Origin: CAXSBR01 sp964236495
GTDB taxonomy: Bacteria > Actinomycetota > Actinomycetes > Mycobacteriales > Jatrophihabitantaceae
Length of the DNA stretch: 64,000 bases
Direction of reading: 5' to 3'
NCBI GenBank assembly: GCA_964236495.1
Contig: CAXSBR010000015.1
Coordinates: 7,181-71,180, forward strand
In this document: one piece after another, positions 8,327-16,512 of the stretch
How the letters are laid out: each line of letters opens with the position of its first letter
Position numbering within the stretch: position 1 is the stretch's first letter
Made by a program: the position numbers and the translations under genes
Notes under the pieces: generated by a model
Told to the model about the DNA's origin: nothing
Seen by the model: only the letters and a program-made list of their open reading frames with translations
Databases searched by the model: none

Positions 8327-9148
8327 ATGTCGGACGTTGTCGGTGGTGGAGCGGGCGGTGATGGTGGCGACCCGGCCGGGTCGTCGGGTGTGTCGGCGGA
8401 GCGGGCCGCGGCCGATGACGAGGATCTGCGGGCAGCGGTAGCGGAGCTGGCGCTGTTGACGACCGTAGGCCCGTTGGAGGAGTCGTTGACCCGGATCGCG
8501 GCGTTGGCGGTGGCCGCGGTGCCCGGTGCGGAGGGAGCCGGGTTGACGATGCTGGAGCCGGGCCGGCGGCAGACGGTCGTGGTCAGCGCACCGTTCGTCG
8601 GGCAGGTCGATGACATTCAGTACGGCCTGGGTGAGGGTCCGTGTATCACCGCCGCCGCCGAGGCGCGCACCGTGATCTCGGGGTCGCTGGGCACGGACCG
8701 GTCTTGGCCGCGGTTCGGGCCGCGGGTTGAGGCGTTGGGTGTGCACAGCGCGTTGTCGTTGCCGTTGCTGATCGGTGCCCAGGTGGTGGGTGCGTTGAAC
8801 ATTTACGCCCACCCGCGCGACGTGTTCGACGCCCACGCCGCGACGCTGGGCGAAGCGTTCGCGGTCCCCGCTGCGGTCGCGGTCCACAATGCGCGGGTGT
8901 TCATGCAGGCCCAGCGCCTGGCGACCCAGTTCCAGGCTGCGTTGAACGGTCGGGCGGTGATCGATCAGGCCATCGGAATTCTGATCAGCCGTCAGGGCAG
9001 CACGGCTGAGGAGGCGTTTGGCGCGTTGCGGGGAATCAGTCAACGCGACCACGCGAAACTGTCGGTGGTGGCCGCCTCGATCGTGGAGGAGGCGGTGCGG
9101 CGGGCCCGCGCCCGACGACCCAGACCTGACACCCCGGTGGGCGAGTAG
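8327..9148 (+). CDS. GAF-ANTAR regulator
   Basis: From ATG 8327 (MSDVVGGG) the protein has 273 residues. A flexible Gly/Ala-rich start leads into a GAF sensor domain at about residues 50-180 (GEGPCITAAAEARTV and SLPLLIGAQVVGALNIYA are typical), then an ANTAR domain at about 190-255 (AVIDQAIGILISRQGSTAEEAF and ISQRDHAKLSVVA). ANTAR domains bind paired RNA hairpins and promote antitermination; GAF domains sense small ligands or redox state. The ATG is preceded by a GGGTGG-like site. The longer open frame from 8063 lacks coding character. It is the only GAF-ANTAR gene in the window that looks fully intact. Confidence 0.85.
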   Translation: MSDVVGGGAGGDGGDPAGSSGVSAERAAADDEDLRAAVAELALLTTVGPLEESLTRIAALAVAAVPGAEGAGLTMLEPGRRQTVVVSAPFVGQVDDIQYGLGEGPCITAAAEARTVISGSLGTDRSWPRFGPRVEALGVHSALSLPLLIGAQVVGALNIYAHPRDVFDAHAATLGEAFAVPAAVAVHNARVFMQAQRLATQFQAALNGRAVIDQAIGILISRQGSTAEEAFGALRGISQRDHAKLSVVAASIVEEAVRRARARRPRPDTPVGE

Positions 9149-9237
9149 GGTTCGCTGCCAGGTGGAGCGATCGGGACCTGGTCCGTATCGCAGCCCACCT
9201 GTCTCCGCTGGTCGCGGCTTGCGACGAGGGGTTCCTG

Positions 9238-9927
9238 GTGTGGCCTGAGGCGTCCGGGCCGCCACGGAGCGTTCCGCTGCCCGTGCGCATCCCACCGAAC
9301 CTCGCTGCGCCTGCCGTTTCCTTCGCACTGCTCAGTACCGCTCTGGATTACGCTGCTGTCGACTTGGCCACCGAAGCGGCGGTGCTGGCCGATGCCGCCT
9401 GCGACGCGGTGCCGTCCTACCTGGGCATGACCGTCACCGGCGTGACCACCCCGGCCCCGACCGTGCTGGTCGTTCCGCCTGTCCCTTGGCTGGCAGTGCC
9501 GCGGGCGTCGCTGCAGATCATGTTCCCCGTCGACGGCACTCCTGCTGCCGGCACGCTCCTTGACGGCTCGGCGTCGACGGATGGTGATGCACCGGAAGTG
9601 GCGGTCACGCTGTACGCGGCGAAACCGGGTGCCTTCGTCGACCTCGCCGCCGATCTGGCCTACACCTACTCCCGCCCGTTGACCGACGTCGCCATCGACG
9701 AGCACCTATCCGGGCCGACACCGGGGCGCCCGGCTAACGGGCCCAGAGATGCCCCGGATGAGGTGACAGTAGGTGAACTGTCGATCATCAACCAGGCGAT
9801 CGGTGTGCTCATCGGCCGCGGCGATGCATCCGGCCACGTCGCCGACACCCTCACCGGGCACGCCGCTGCTGCCGGGATCACCGTGGCCGCCGCCGCCGCG
9901 GCCGTCCTCGCCTCCACCGCACCATGA
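9238..9927 (+). CDS. degenerate GAF-ANTAR-like protein
   Basis: The frame gives 229 residues from GTG 9238. The central part (LATEAAVLADAACDAVPSYL onward) fits a GAF-like domain, and the end (LSIINQAIGVLIGRGDASGHVAD, then AAAAGITVAAAAAAV) is a short, weakened ANTAR domain that lacks the usual conserved aromatic and Arg positions. The same frame is open upstream to about 9130 and reads plausibly (SDRDLVRIAAHLSPLV) but has no ATG or GTG there, so the true start may have been lost. The gene follows the intact GAF-ANTAR gene by 90 bp on the same strand, suggesting a tandem duplicate that is decaying. Confidence 0.5.
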   Translation: MWPEASGPPRSVPLPVRIPPNLAAPAVSFALLSTALDYAAVDLATEAAVLADAACDAVPSYLGMTVTGVTTPAPTVLVVPPVPWLAVPRASLQIMFPVDGTPAAGTLLDGSASTDGDAPEVAVTLYAAKPGAFVDLAADLAYTYSRPLTDVAIDEHLSGPTPGRPANGPRDAPDEVTVGELSIINQAIGVLIGRGDASGHVADTLTGHAAAAGITVAAAAAAVLASTAP

Positions 9928-10227
9928 ACCGCATCTTGAGGTCCGGTGCGTTCCACCCGCTATTGGAGCAGACGCCGATCTCGCACTCGAGGTGGCGAGA
10001 AGTGGCTGCTCGCGCGCTCGGCGGCTCCCGCGTGCACGGTCTGGAACCGCAGCGGCAGGAGGGGGGTTGGCCCCATGGACGAGCCCCTGACACGCTAATA
10101 AGGAACCCGATGCCCAAGTCGGCATACGCGCTCGCGGGAGTCGGCGGCCAGCCCGGGTGCTCAGACCCGAAACGGTGGTCCAAGTCCAACCGCCCAGATC
10201 GCGGCGTGACGTGGCCCACATGAAGTA

Positions 10228-10585
10228 TCCCGGCTTCCCACGGGGGGAGGAAGCCGGGACTTCACAAGCATAGGTATGCGGGCCGCGCGCGCCAGCAATA
10301 TCGGGGATTGCAGCCGGGCGATAATTCACAATATCTGATCCAAAACTGTGAATGCTTCGGTCCCACAACGTGTAGATGTGAATAAAAGGTCACCTCGAAA
10401 CTTGATGTCCCGGTCCCACGCAGGTTAGCGTCGGACCCCGTCGGCAGAACCTATGAGTCGCTCGCCTTGCTACACGGGGGCTGCGTCCGGCTACGGGGGT
10501 AGCAGGTACTGAAAGCTTGAACCGGCAGGGGCAGCGCCCGGAACACCACCGTGGCGCTGCCCCCACAATCTCCAGTAGTCACGGC
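10228..10585 (+). repeat. structured ~360-bp repeat, copy 1
   Basis: The unit opens with hairpin H1 (TCCCGGCTTCC / GGAAGCCGGGA, 10228-10259, loop CACGGGGGGA). A middle inverted repeat follows (ATTCACA / TGTGAAT, about 10327-10353), then the core GGGGGTAGCAGGTACTG at 10495-10511, and last a long terminal hairpin (GGGGCAGCGCC / GGCGCTGCCCC). Similarity to copy 2 ends sharply at AGTCACGGC (10585). No protein is encoded. Four further full copies occur at 22.6, 24.2, 32.3 and 34.9 kb. Confidence 0.85.
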
Positions 10586-10787
10586 ACTTCCTCGTAGTGG
10601 CCAGCGCGGCCCTGCCCGCCGACAGTAGGCGCCACCGTTCACCACTGAAACGCGGCCCTACAGCGTTGAGAGCCCACTCCGTGCGGCTCCGCAACGTGCG
10701 AACGCAGCCATGAACGGATGTGCACGGCGTGTTGGACCGTGCGGTCGAGGCTGGCCTTTCCCGGCACCGATCTGACATGATCGGTGT

Positions 10788-10819
10788 GTTCCGGCTTCCT
10801 CCCCGTGGGAAGTCGGAAC
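10788..10819 (-). repeat. solitary H1 hairpin
   Basis: GTTCCGGCTTCC pairs with GGAAGTCGGAAC (one G-T or mismatch) across a short C-rich loop. It is preceded by TGACATGATC, a context shared with the other minus-oriented H1 copies. The rest of the 360-bp unit is not recognisable here, although the flank GGAAAGGCCAGCC (reverse strand) is shared with the copy at 12640. Confidence 0.75.
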
Positions 10820-10960
10820 GCCAGTCGGCTCATCGGTGTAGCGGGTCCACGTGCCGGGAACGGTGCACGTGTTCCTTGCGCAAGGCCGCGGCCTGGCGGG
10901 GTGTTCGCAGCTGGTGTGATGACCATCGGCGCGTGGACTGAGTCGGGCTGAAGGCTTCTG

Positions 10961-11273
10961 ACGTGGCCGACATCGCTTCACGGGTGACGCGCAAAGAACG
11001 AAAGTCGACGACCGGTGCACCAGTTGTGGATCGACGTGGAATGTGCGGCGTGCACGGCAAGGTGGCCGTGCACGCCGTTCCTCTTCCACGGTGGTGCGCA
11101 GGTCCGCTGGTGGTGGCGAGGATCGGACTGAAGCCCGGTTCCCCCGTATCGCCGCCCGTTAACGAGCCTGCCGGCTACACAGCGGTTACCTTCCCGCCGC
11201 GCGCTTGACAGGGAACACTACCGGGAACGTTCCCGATCCGTCAACCCTTACCACGGTGCTCGCCGAACTCGTC
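10961..11273. repeat. second repeat family (R2), copy 1
   Basis: About 310 bp match a segment at 25469-25920. Shared blocks include GTCGACGACCGGTGCA, a perfect 12-bp hairpin (CGGCGTGCACGG / CCGTGCACGCCG, 11046-11077), GGCGAGGATCGGACTGA, CTGCCGGCTACACAGC and the palindromic end described separately. No open frame is shared between the copies, so the conserved information looks non-coding. Confidence 0.75.
11205..11235. promoter_or_regulatory. operator-like palindrome with extra half-site (R2 copy 1)
   Basis: TTGACA (11205-11210) is followed directly by GGGAAC and, 11 bp later, by the perfect 14-bp palindrome CGGGAACGTTCCCG (11222-11235). The same arrangement is kept in the second R2 copy. This looks like a dimeric repressor site beside a -35 box, but no downstream intact gene is driven here. 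Confidence 0.5.
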
Positions 11274-11325
11274 ACAGGATCCGAACCGGTACCCGGTCCT
11301 CGCGCGAACAGGTGCCCCCGCTGGT

Positions 11326-11666
11326 TTGTCGCGTCGGCTTCGACGTACCCGGTGCGGCCGGTGCTGGTCGGCCATCGCCCGCCGATTCGGGTGCTTCCCT
11401 GAGGACCGCCCGGCGCAGCGTACGGGGTTTATTGCGGGCGGCGGGTGGAATCTTGCGGGCCTGCGCGTGGCGCAGGAGCCGCACTGCGTGTGGGAGTGGG
11501 CAGTGCAGGTGCTGCAACGGCTGATCGAGGTAATGGGGTCCCACTGGACGTGACGCCGGTGGAGGCGTTGGCTCGGCTGCGGGCACATGCTTATGCGACG
11601 CACAGGACCGCCAGCGACGTGGCCCACGACATTGTCGCTTGCAGGTTACGGCTGTCCGTTGACTAG
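11326..11666 (+). pseudogene. ANTAR-domain remnant
   Basis: The last 35 or so codons (about 11550-11666) read VTPVEALARLRAHAYATH followed by RTASDVAHDIV, a clear ANTAR C-terminal half. Just upstream, in another frame, LQRLIEVMG resembles the preceding ANTAR helix, so a frameshift at about 11535-11545 separates the two parts. No GAF domain or start is preserved. It sits 80 bp before another frameshifted GAF-ANTAR gene, consistent with decaying tandem paralogues. Confidence 0.5.
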
Positions 11667-11746
11667 CCATCAGCACGGTGCAGCAGCGGCGACGGCGCCT
11701 GCTGCGGGGCGGACCTGGGCTGTAGCCCGGGCGGGAAGGGAATCAC

Positions 11747-12518
11747 GTGCTTGAGACGACTCGCGAAGACGACGTTCTCGCCGCGGTAGTGGCGCTGGTC
11801 GACAGCTTGCTCGACGACTTCGATGTCGTAGAGCTACTGATCCGGCTCACCGAACAGTGCGCCCACCTGCTCGACGTCGCCTCAGCCGGTCTGCTCCTGG
11901 CCGGTCCTGACGGGCAGCTACGGCTGATGGCCGCAACGTCGCACAAAACCCACGAGCTGGAGCTGTTGCAGCTCCAACGCGACGAAGGCCCCCTGCCTGG
12001 ACTGCCACGCCACCGGCGACCAGATCGCCGTGCCGGACCTGAGCGCGGAGGCGGCGCGGTGGCCTCAGTTCGTCCCCGCGGCGACCAAGGCCGGATTCGC
12101 CTCGGTGCATGCATTGCCGATGCGCGCGGGCGGAACGGTGATCGGTGCGCTGGGGCTGTTCGGAACCACCACCGGAGCGTTAAATACCGCCGACCTCCTC
12201 GTCGCAGCCACCCTGGCCCATGACGCGACCGTCGCCATCCTGCAGGAGCAGGCCCCTGCACCTGGTGCGGTCCAGCCGCAGCTGCAGAGGGCGTTGAACA
12301 GCCGCACCGTGGTCGAACAGGCCCAGGGCTACCTCTCTGAGCGCCTACAAGTAGCCCCTGCGCAGGCGTTCAAACTGTTACGTACCTACGCCACCGACCA
12401 CAACGCACCCCTGACCGCGGTAGCCCAGCAGCTGATCAACGAGCCAGACGCCGTACCGCCCTGCTCGCCGACATGTCCGCCATCGTCCAACACTGAACGT
12501 CGCGCTCTACAGCCCTGA
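11747..12518 (+). pseudogene. GAF-ANTAR regulator gene with frameshift
   Basis: The first frame (GTG 11747) encodes a GAF N-terminal half up to QRDEGP. The gene then continues in another frame as CLDCHATGDQIAVPDLS through the end of the GAF domain and an ANTAR domain (RALNSRTVVEQAQGYLS to LTAVAQQLI). One extra C in the run at 11989-11993 explains the shift. A second possible one-base shift near 12455 would restore a natural end (LLADMSAIVQH). Both homopolymer-type errors and real mutations are possible; if repaired the product would be about 250 residues, the usual size for the family. Confidence 0.75.
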
Positions 12519-12639
12519 ACGTTTCGCCGGTGCCGCTCCGAGAGCGTGCGACCGTTAGCGGCCACTAGTTTCACAACATACTTAAGGAACATCGCGGTCG
12601 GGGCTGGCCTTTTCCGGCATTGGTTGACATGATCATCGC

Positions 12640-12671
12640 GTTCCGGCTTCCCCCCCGTTGGGAGCCGGAAC
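12640..12671 (-). repeat. solitary H1 hairpin
   Basis: GTTCCGGCT pairs with AGCCGGAAC around a C-rich loop, preceded by TTGACATGATCAT. It lies 120 bp beyond the frameshifted GAF-ANTAR gene. The flanking block GGAAAAGGCCAGCC (reverse strand) is shared with the H1 copy at 10788. Confidence 0.75.
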
Positions 12672-12765
12672 GCCAGGTCCGGCTCACCAGTTCGGATCAG
12701 GCTCCGATCCCGTTCGAAGCTGGGCTGGCGACGGCGCACGCTGCGGAGGTCGGTTCGCGGAACCT

Positions 12766-13617
12766 TTACTGCGAGTCAGCGGTTTGGTGAGCGCGTTTCT
12801 CAGAGGGGTGCAGGAGTCGCTCTGGCCCGGGTTGCTTGCTAGATGTTCTGGGTGCGGGTCGCAGGGATTCGATGCGGTGCTCGATGGCCCAGCGGGTCAC
12901 GTTGAGCAAGGCTTCGGCGATGATCGGCCCGTTCATCTTGGATTCGCCGAGTTCGCGTTCGGTGAACGTGATCGGCACTTCTACGACGGTGAATCCGGCT
13001 TCGAGCGCGCCCCAGGCCAGCTCAACTTGGAAGCAGTATCCCTGTGAGTTCACGGCGTGCAGATCCAGTGATGCTAGCGCCTCCGCGCGGAAGGCGCGGT
13101 AGCCGCCGGTGGCGTCTCGGAGGTCGATATTCAGCGCCAGCCGGGTGTAAAGGTTGCCCGCCCGGGACAGCACTGAACGTCGGTAGGGCCAGTTGTGCAC
13201 TGAGCCGCCGGGTACCCACCGCGAGCCGAGCACGAGGTCGGCGTCGGCGAGGGCGCCAAGCAGGCGGGGCAGCTCTTCGGGTGCGTGCGATCCGTCGGCG
13301 TCCATCTCGACCACCGCGTCGTAGTCGCGGTTCAGCGCCCAGGCGAACCCGGCCAGGTACGCCGCTCCCAGTCCGTCCTTGCCGGGTCGATGCAGAACGT
13401 GAATGCGGTGGTCGTCGCGGGCCAAGTCCTCGGCGATCCGGCCGGTGCCGTCGGGGCTGTTGTCGTCGACGATGAGCGCGTGGGCCGCCGGCACGGCCGC
13501 CCGCAGCCGGGCCAGGATCAGCGGCAGGTTCTCGGCCTCGTTGTAGGTGGGGATGATCACCAGCACTCGGTGCGGGTAGTGGCCTTCGGTGCGGGTAGCG
13601 ATGGGTGGTGACGACAT
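12766..13617 (-). CDS. polyprenol-phosphate mannosyltransferase-like GT2
   Basis: From ATG 13617 (AAAGGA upstream) the protein has 283 residues. It carries the hallmarks of the Dpm1/Ppm1 family: VLVIIPTYNEAENL at the nucleotide-binding N-terminus, IVDDNSPDGT, the DxD motif in VVEMDADGSHAPEEL and VLGSRWVPGG, plus QGYCFQVEL and ESKMNG near the end. Family members transfer a sugar from a nucleotide donor to polyprenyl phosphate, making the lipid-linked donor used by PMT-type glycosyltransferases. A PMT-like gene lies in the same leftward operon, so the two probably act in sequence. It is the last gene of that operon, 17 bp after the sortase gene. Confidence 0.88.
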   Translation of the reverse strand: MSSPPIATRTEGHYPHRVLVIIPTYNEAENLPLILARLRAAVPAAHALIVDDNSPDGTGRIAEDLARDDHRIHVLHRPGKDGLGAAYLAGFAWALNRDYDAVVEMDADGSHAPEELPRLLGALADADLVLGSRWVPGGSVHNWPYRRSVLSRAGNLYTRLALNIDLRDATGGYRAFRAEALASLDLHAVNSQGYCFQVELAWGALEAGFTVVEVPITFTERELGESKMNGPIIAEALLNVTRWAIEHRIESLRPAPRTSSKQPGPERLLHPSEKRAHQTADSQ

Positions 13618-13633
13618 GGCAGGCAAGTCCTTT

Positions 13634-14359
13634 CTAGGCGGTGGCAACCGCGGGTAAGGGCGTCGAAGCTTTCAGGTGCGCGGTGACGACCAAGTTGTCG
13701 ACGTAGCTGTGGGCGGCCCGGTCGAAATCGCCGGTGCAGGTGATCAGGCGCAGTACGGGTATCGACGTGGGGCCGTAGACCGCTGCGGTGGGAAATCTGT
13801 TCTTCGGATACTGGCTGACCGTGTCGACGGTGAATGTCAGCCGATGGCCGTTGCGCTGGGTGACCGTCGCTGTCTGACCGGGTTTGAGGTGCTTGAGCCG
13901 ATAGAACACCGCCGGGCCGTTCACCGAGTCGACGTGCCCGGCGATCACGGCGGGGCCGGGATCACCCGGACGGATGCCGTCGGCGTACCACCCGGCGACC
14001 TGCCATTTCGACGGTGACTCGAGGCTGCCGTCTTTGTCGAGGCCAAGTGCTTGCAGAACGCTGTGTACGCCGATGGAGGGAATCGTGATCGCTACCGGCG
14101 CGGAAGTGGAACCGGTGGCGGCCGGCGCCGGCGCCGTGGCGTTGGCGTCGCCTGTGGGCAGTGCCGTCGTCCGCGCCGTCGACTGTGTGGATGCAGTGCT
14201 CGACGGATGCACGGGTTGGGCGGTGGCTGTGGTTGCCCGACCACCGGACGAGCATGCCGCGAGCGCCATCAGCGTCCCCAGCGCTGCCGCGCCGCAAGTC
14301 AACGGTCGCCGCCGGTCGAGGGCAGGGTGCAGGACGGGTGTTCGGTGCATTGGTTTCAT
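13634..14359 (-). CDS. class F sortase, lipoprotein-like N-terminus
   Basis: From ATG 14359 (AGGAG upstream) the protein has 241 residues. LMALAACSSG looks like a lipobox, followed by a Ser/Thr/Ala-rich linker and a sortase domain from about residue 85. Catalytic positions are visible: His in AGHVDS, Cys in LITCTGDF and a nearby Arg in FDRAAHSY. The FYRLKHL and DNLVV segments fit class F sortases of Actinomycetota, whose substrates are poorly defined. In this polysaccharide operon a likely partner is the DUF4397 protein two genes upstream, which ends in a membrane helix and a basic tail. Confidence 0.85.
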   Translation of the reverse strand: MKPMHRTPVLHPALDRRRPLTCGAAALGTLMALAACSSGGRATTATAQPVHPSSTASTQSTARTTALPTGDANATAPAPAATGSTSAPVAITIPSIGVHSVLQALGLDKDGSLESPSKWQVAGWYADGIRPGDPGPAVIAGHVDSVNGPAVFYRLKHLKPGQTATVTQRNGHRLTFTVDTVSQYPKNRFPTAAVYGPTSIPVLRLITCTGDFDRAAHSYVDNLVVTAHLKASTPLPAVATA

Positions 14360-14364
14360 CGATG

Positions 14365-15534
14365 TCAGCTCCTGAAACAGTTCGTGAGTAGGCCGGTGGT
14401 CAACAACGTGCGGCCCAACGCCACCCAGGCCGCTCCGTAGTAGGTGGGCGTGGCACCTTGCAGCGCCTGCGCCGCATCCAGCTCCGCGGTAGCGGCGGCG
14501 GAATGCCCGACTGCGCCTTGCACCGCAGCGGCGGCGACGTCGCTGAGCGGGTGCTGCCAAGTGACCTGGGCTTGACCGTCCAACGAGCGAATCCCGGCTT
14601 GGCCCGGTTTCGCGACCAGCGCCGCGCTTGCGGCCAGCCGGCGGTCGATGGGATCGCAGGAGGCGGCCAGCCTGATGAGCAGGCGGGGTGCATCCAGGCC
14701 GTACTGCACTCCGCCGCCGCCACCGGGCGCGCCGATCGGTCGAGCGGGCTCGGCATTCGCGCGGTCTACGGTGACCCAGTCCGGTGGCAGCAGCCGCGGT
14801 CCGATCGTGCTGGAATCGAGCGTCCGGGTAGGGGCGACGAGGGAATTCCACCGGCTGTCTGCGGTGAAGCGGGCCAGCGCCGCGGCAGTGCCCGCGACGA
14901 GGTAGCTGGGATTGACAGTGACCGGATCGGCACGGGCCCACGGCCCGGCCGCCAACAATCGCCCGGACGACGTGGTCACCGTCTCCTGCGCCAACACCGC
15001 TGCCGCCATCGTCTTGGCCGCCTCGGTGGCAGTGGGCTCACCGAATCGCACACCGGCCAGCGACAGCGCCCAAATGGCGTCCAGGTCGGCGTCGGCGGCC
15101 GACTGGTCGTCGGTCACCGCGCCGTTCACCCATCGCCAGGCCAGCAGCGAGTTCGGCTGCTGCAGATGGGTCTGCGTCCACGCCCAGATCACGTCGAATC
15201 GGCCGCGGTCGCCGGCGGCGACGGCCAGCAGCATGCCGTATGCCTGCCCCTCGCTGACGGTGTCACCGCCTTGGTCGCGGCGAACTACCCGCCCGTCCGC
15301 ATCGACCCAGCTGGCAAGAAACGCCCGCGCCGATGCCTGCGCCGATCGGTCCAGCGCGGCCGTGCCGTGCGCGCCGGTCCGGCCGTGCCAGCGGACAGCG
15401 CCCGCGGCCAGCAGCAGCACCACCACGAGTCCTGCCATCACCGGCACCAGCCGGCGTCGCATCCCACGGCGCCGTCCTGACACGCGGGCCGCCGGTTCGA
15501 CGATCACCGGCGCGACGTCATGAGCTGCGGTCAT
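14365..15534 (-). CDS. membrane-anchored glycoside hydrolase family 8
   Basis: The 389-residue protein has a cytoplasmic basic segment, one membrane helix at about residues 30-47 and an external catalytic domain. DTVSEGQAYGMLLAV carries the catalytic Glu of GH8 and DQSAADADLDAIWAL the second conserved block, as in BcsZ/endoglucanase enzymes that trim beta-glucans during synthesis. It starts at ATG 15534, overlapping the previous stop (ATGA). Located in an operon with a processive GT2 synthase, it probably edits or releases the polymer. The total length matches the family. Confidence 0.88.
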   Translation of the reverse strand: MTAAHDVAPVIVEPAARVSGRRRGMRRRLVPVMAGLVVVLLLAAGAVRWHGRTGAHGTAALDRSAQASARAFLASWVDADGRVVRRDQGGDTVSEGQAYGMLLAVAAGDRGRFDVIWAWTQTHLQQPNSLLAWRWVNGAVTDDQSAADADLDAIWALSLAGVRFGEPTATEAAKTMAAAVLAQETVTTSSGRLLAAGPWARADPVTVNPSYLVAGTAAALARFTADSRWNSLVAPTRTLDSSTIGPRLLPPDWVTVDRANAEPARPIGAPGGGGGVQYGLDAPRLLIRLAASCDPIDRRLAASAALVAKPGQAGIRSLDGQAQVTWQHPLSDVAAAAVQGAVGHSAAATAELDAAQALQGATPTYYGAAWVALGRTLLTTGLLTNCFRS

Positions 15535-16427
15535 GCCAGCGGCGACCCGGCGGCTCGCCCCCGACGGCGGCCGGCGATTAACGCACCGGCACCGAGCAGG
15601 GCGGCGCCGATGCCGGCGAATCCGAGTACGTCGGCGAGCTTATGAGGACCGGAGGTGGAGACGTAGGACGTCGCTGTGCCGCCGCCGCCGGCGGGAACAG
15701 GTCCCTTGGGCGCCTTCATCGCCGCGGCGGAGTCGAGCACGGTACGCAGCTGCAGGCCGCCGCCGCGCTTGTCGAGCAGCAGAATTGAGGTGACACTGCC
15801 CGCAGGTACTGACACCGAGCCGCTGGTTGTCAAGGCGGGCATGCTCACCGACTGCGCTTTCAACGGCCAGGTACCGGCCGCCACCTGGGCATATCCGGTC
15901 GCGGTGGCGAAGCGGGTGTCCTGGGCAACGACCGGGCCGTGCACGGCGATGACGGTCGCCTGCGGAGCGGCACTGGCCGCCTGAATCAGCCGGACCCGGG
16001 CCTTGCCGGCCTGGGGTGGGGTGAGATTGTCGTCGAGCACCGTGCCCTTGCGGGCGGCGCCGGTACCGACCGCGGCCGCGGTGTAGGCGTAGCCGGGCTT
16101 CGCGTCCAGCGTCCAGGACAGCAGTGCCGGCGCGGTGGCGGGGGCGCCGTGCCGGCGCATGGACACGGTGTACAGGCCTGAGGGTATGGGCACATACTTG
16201 CTGACCGCACCGTAGGCCTCGTCAACGGCCCACAGCCGGGTAGTGCCGCCGGAGAATGCGCCCAGATACACATCCACTCCGGGAGTGTCAGGAGACAGGT
16301 GGGCACTGCGGATGGTCGCGGTGCCCGGCGCCGGAGCGGACGATGCCGCAGTAGCCGGTCCGGCGGTGAGGGCGAGGACGCCGCCGGCGACGACAGCGCC
16401 GGTCAGCAGCGTGGAACGAGTGGACAT
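15531..16427 (-). CDS. secreted DUF4397 protein with C-terminal membrane tail
   Basis: ATG 16427 has a clear AAGGAG site. The 298-residue product has a signal peptide (cleavage near ATAASSA, residue 27), then two beta-rich DUF4397-type segments (IRSAHLSPDTPGVDVYL, later VRLIQAASAAP) and a Gly/Pro linker. It ends in a membrane helix and RRRGR, a sorting-signal-like tail without an obvious LPXTG. DUF4397 proteins are surface proteins of unknown function. Presence between a PMT-like transferase and a sortase suggests it may be glycosylated and attached to the cell envelope. Confidence 0.85.
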   Translation of the reverse strand: MSTRSTLLTGAVVAGGVLALTAGPATAASSAPAPGTATIRSAHLSPDTPGVDVYLGAFSGGTTRLWAVDEAYGAVSKYVPIPSGLYTVSMRRHGAPATAPALLSWTLDAKPGYAYTAAAVGTGAARKGTVLDDNLTPPQAGKARVRLIQAASAAPQATVIAVHGPVVAQDTRFATATGYAQVAAGTWPLKAQSVSMPALTTSGSVSVPAGSVTSILLLDKRGGGLQLRTVLDSAAAMKAPKGPVPAGGGGTATSYVSTSGPHKLADVLGFAGIGAALLGAGALIAGRRRGRAAGSPLA

Positions 16428-16512
16428 CACAAACTCCTTGGGTGAGTGCGTTGGGTAGAGGTTCAGCGCAGATGCATGCGTTGGAGCAACCGGCCGGGAG
16501 ACCAGGAATCGG

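Noticed and set aside
13634..14941. A 435-residue version of the sortase
   Set aside because: Its first half is antisense-free but out of frame with the GH8 gene and Arg-rich; the ATG at 14359 with AGGAG and a lipobox directly after it is the better start.
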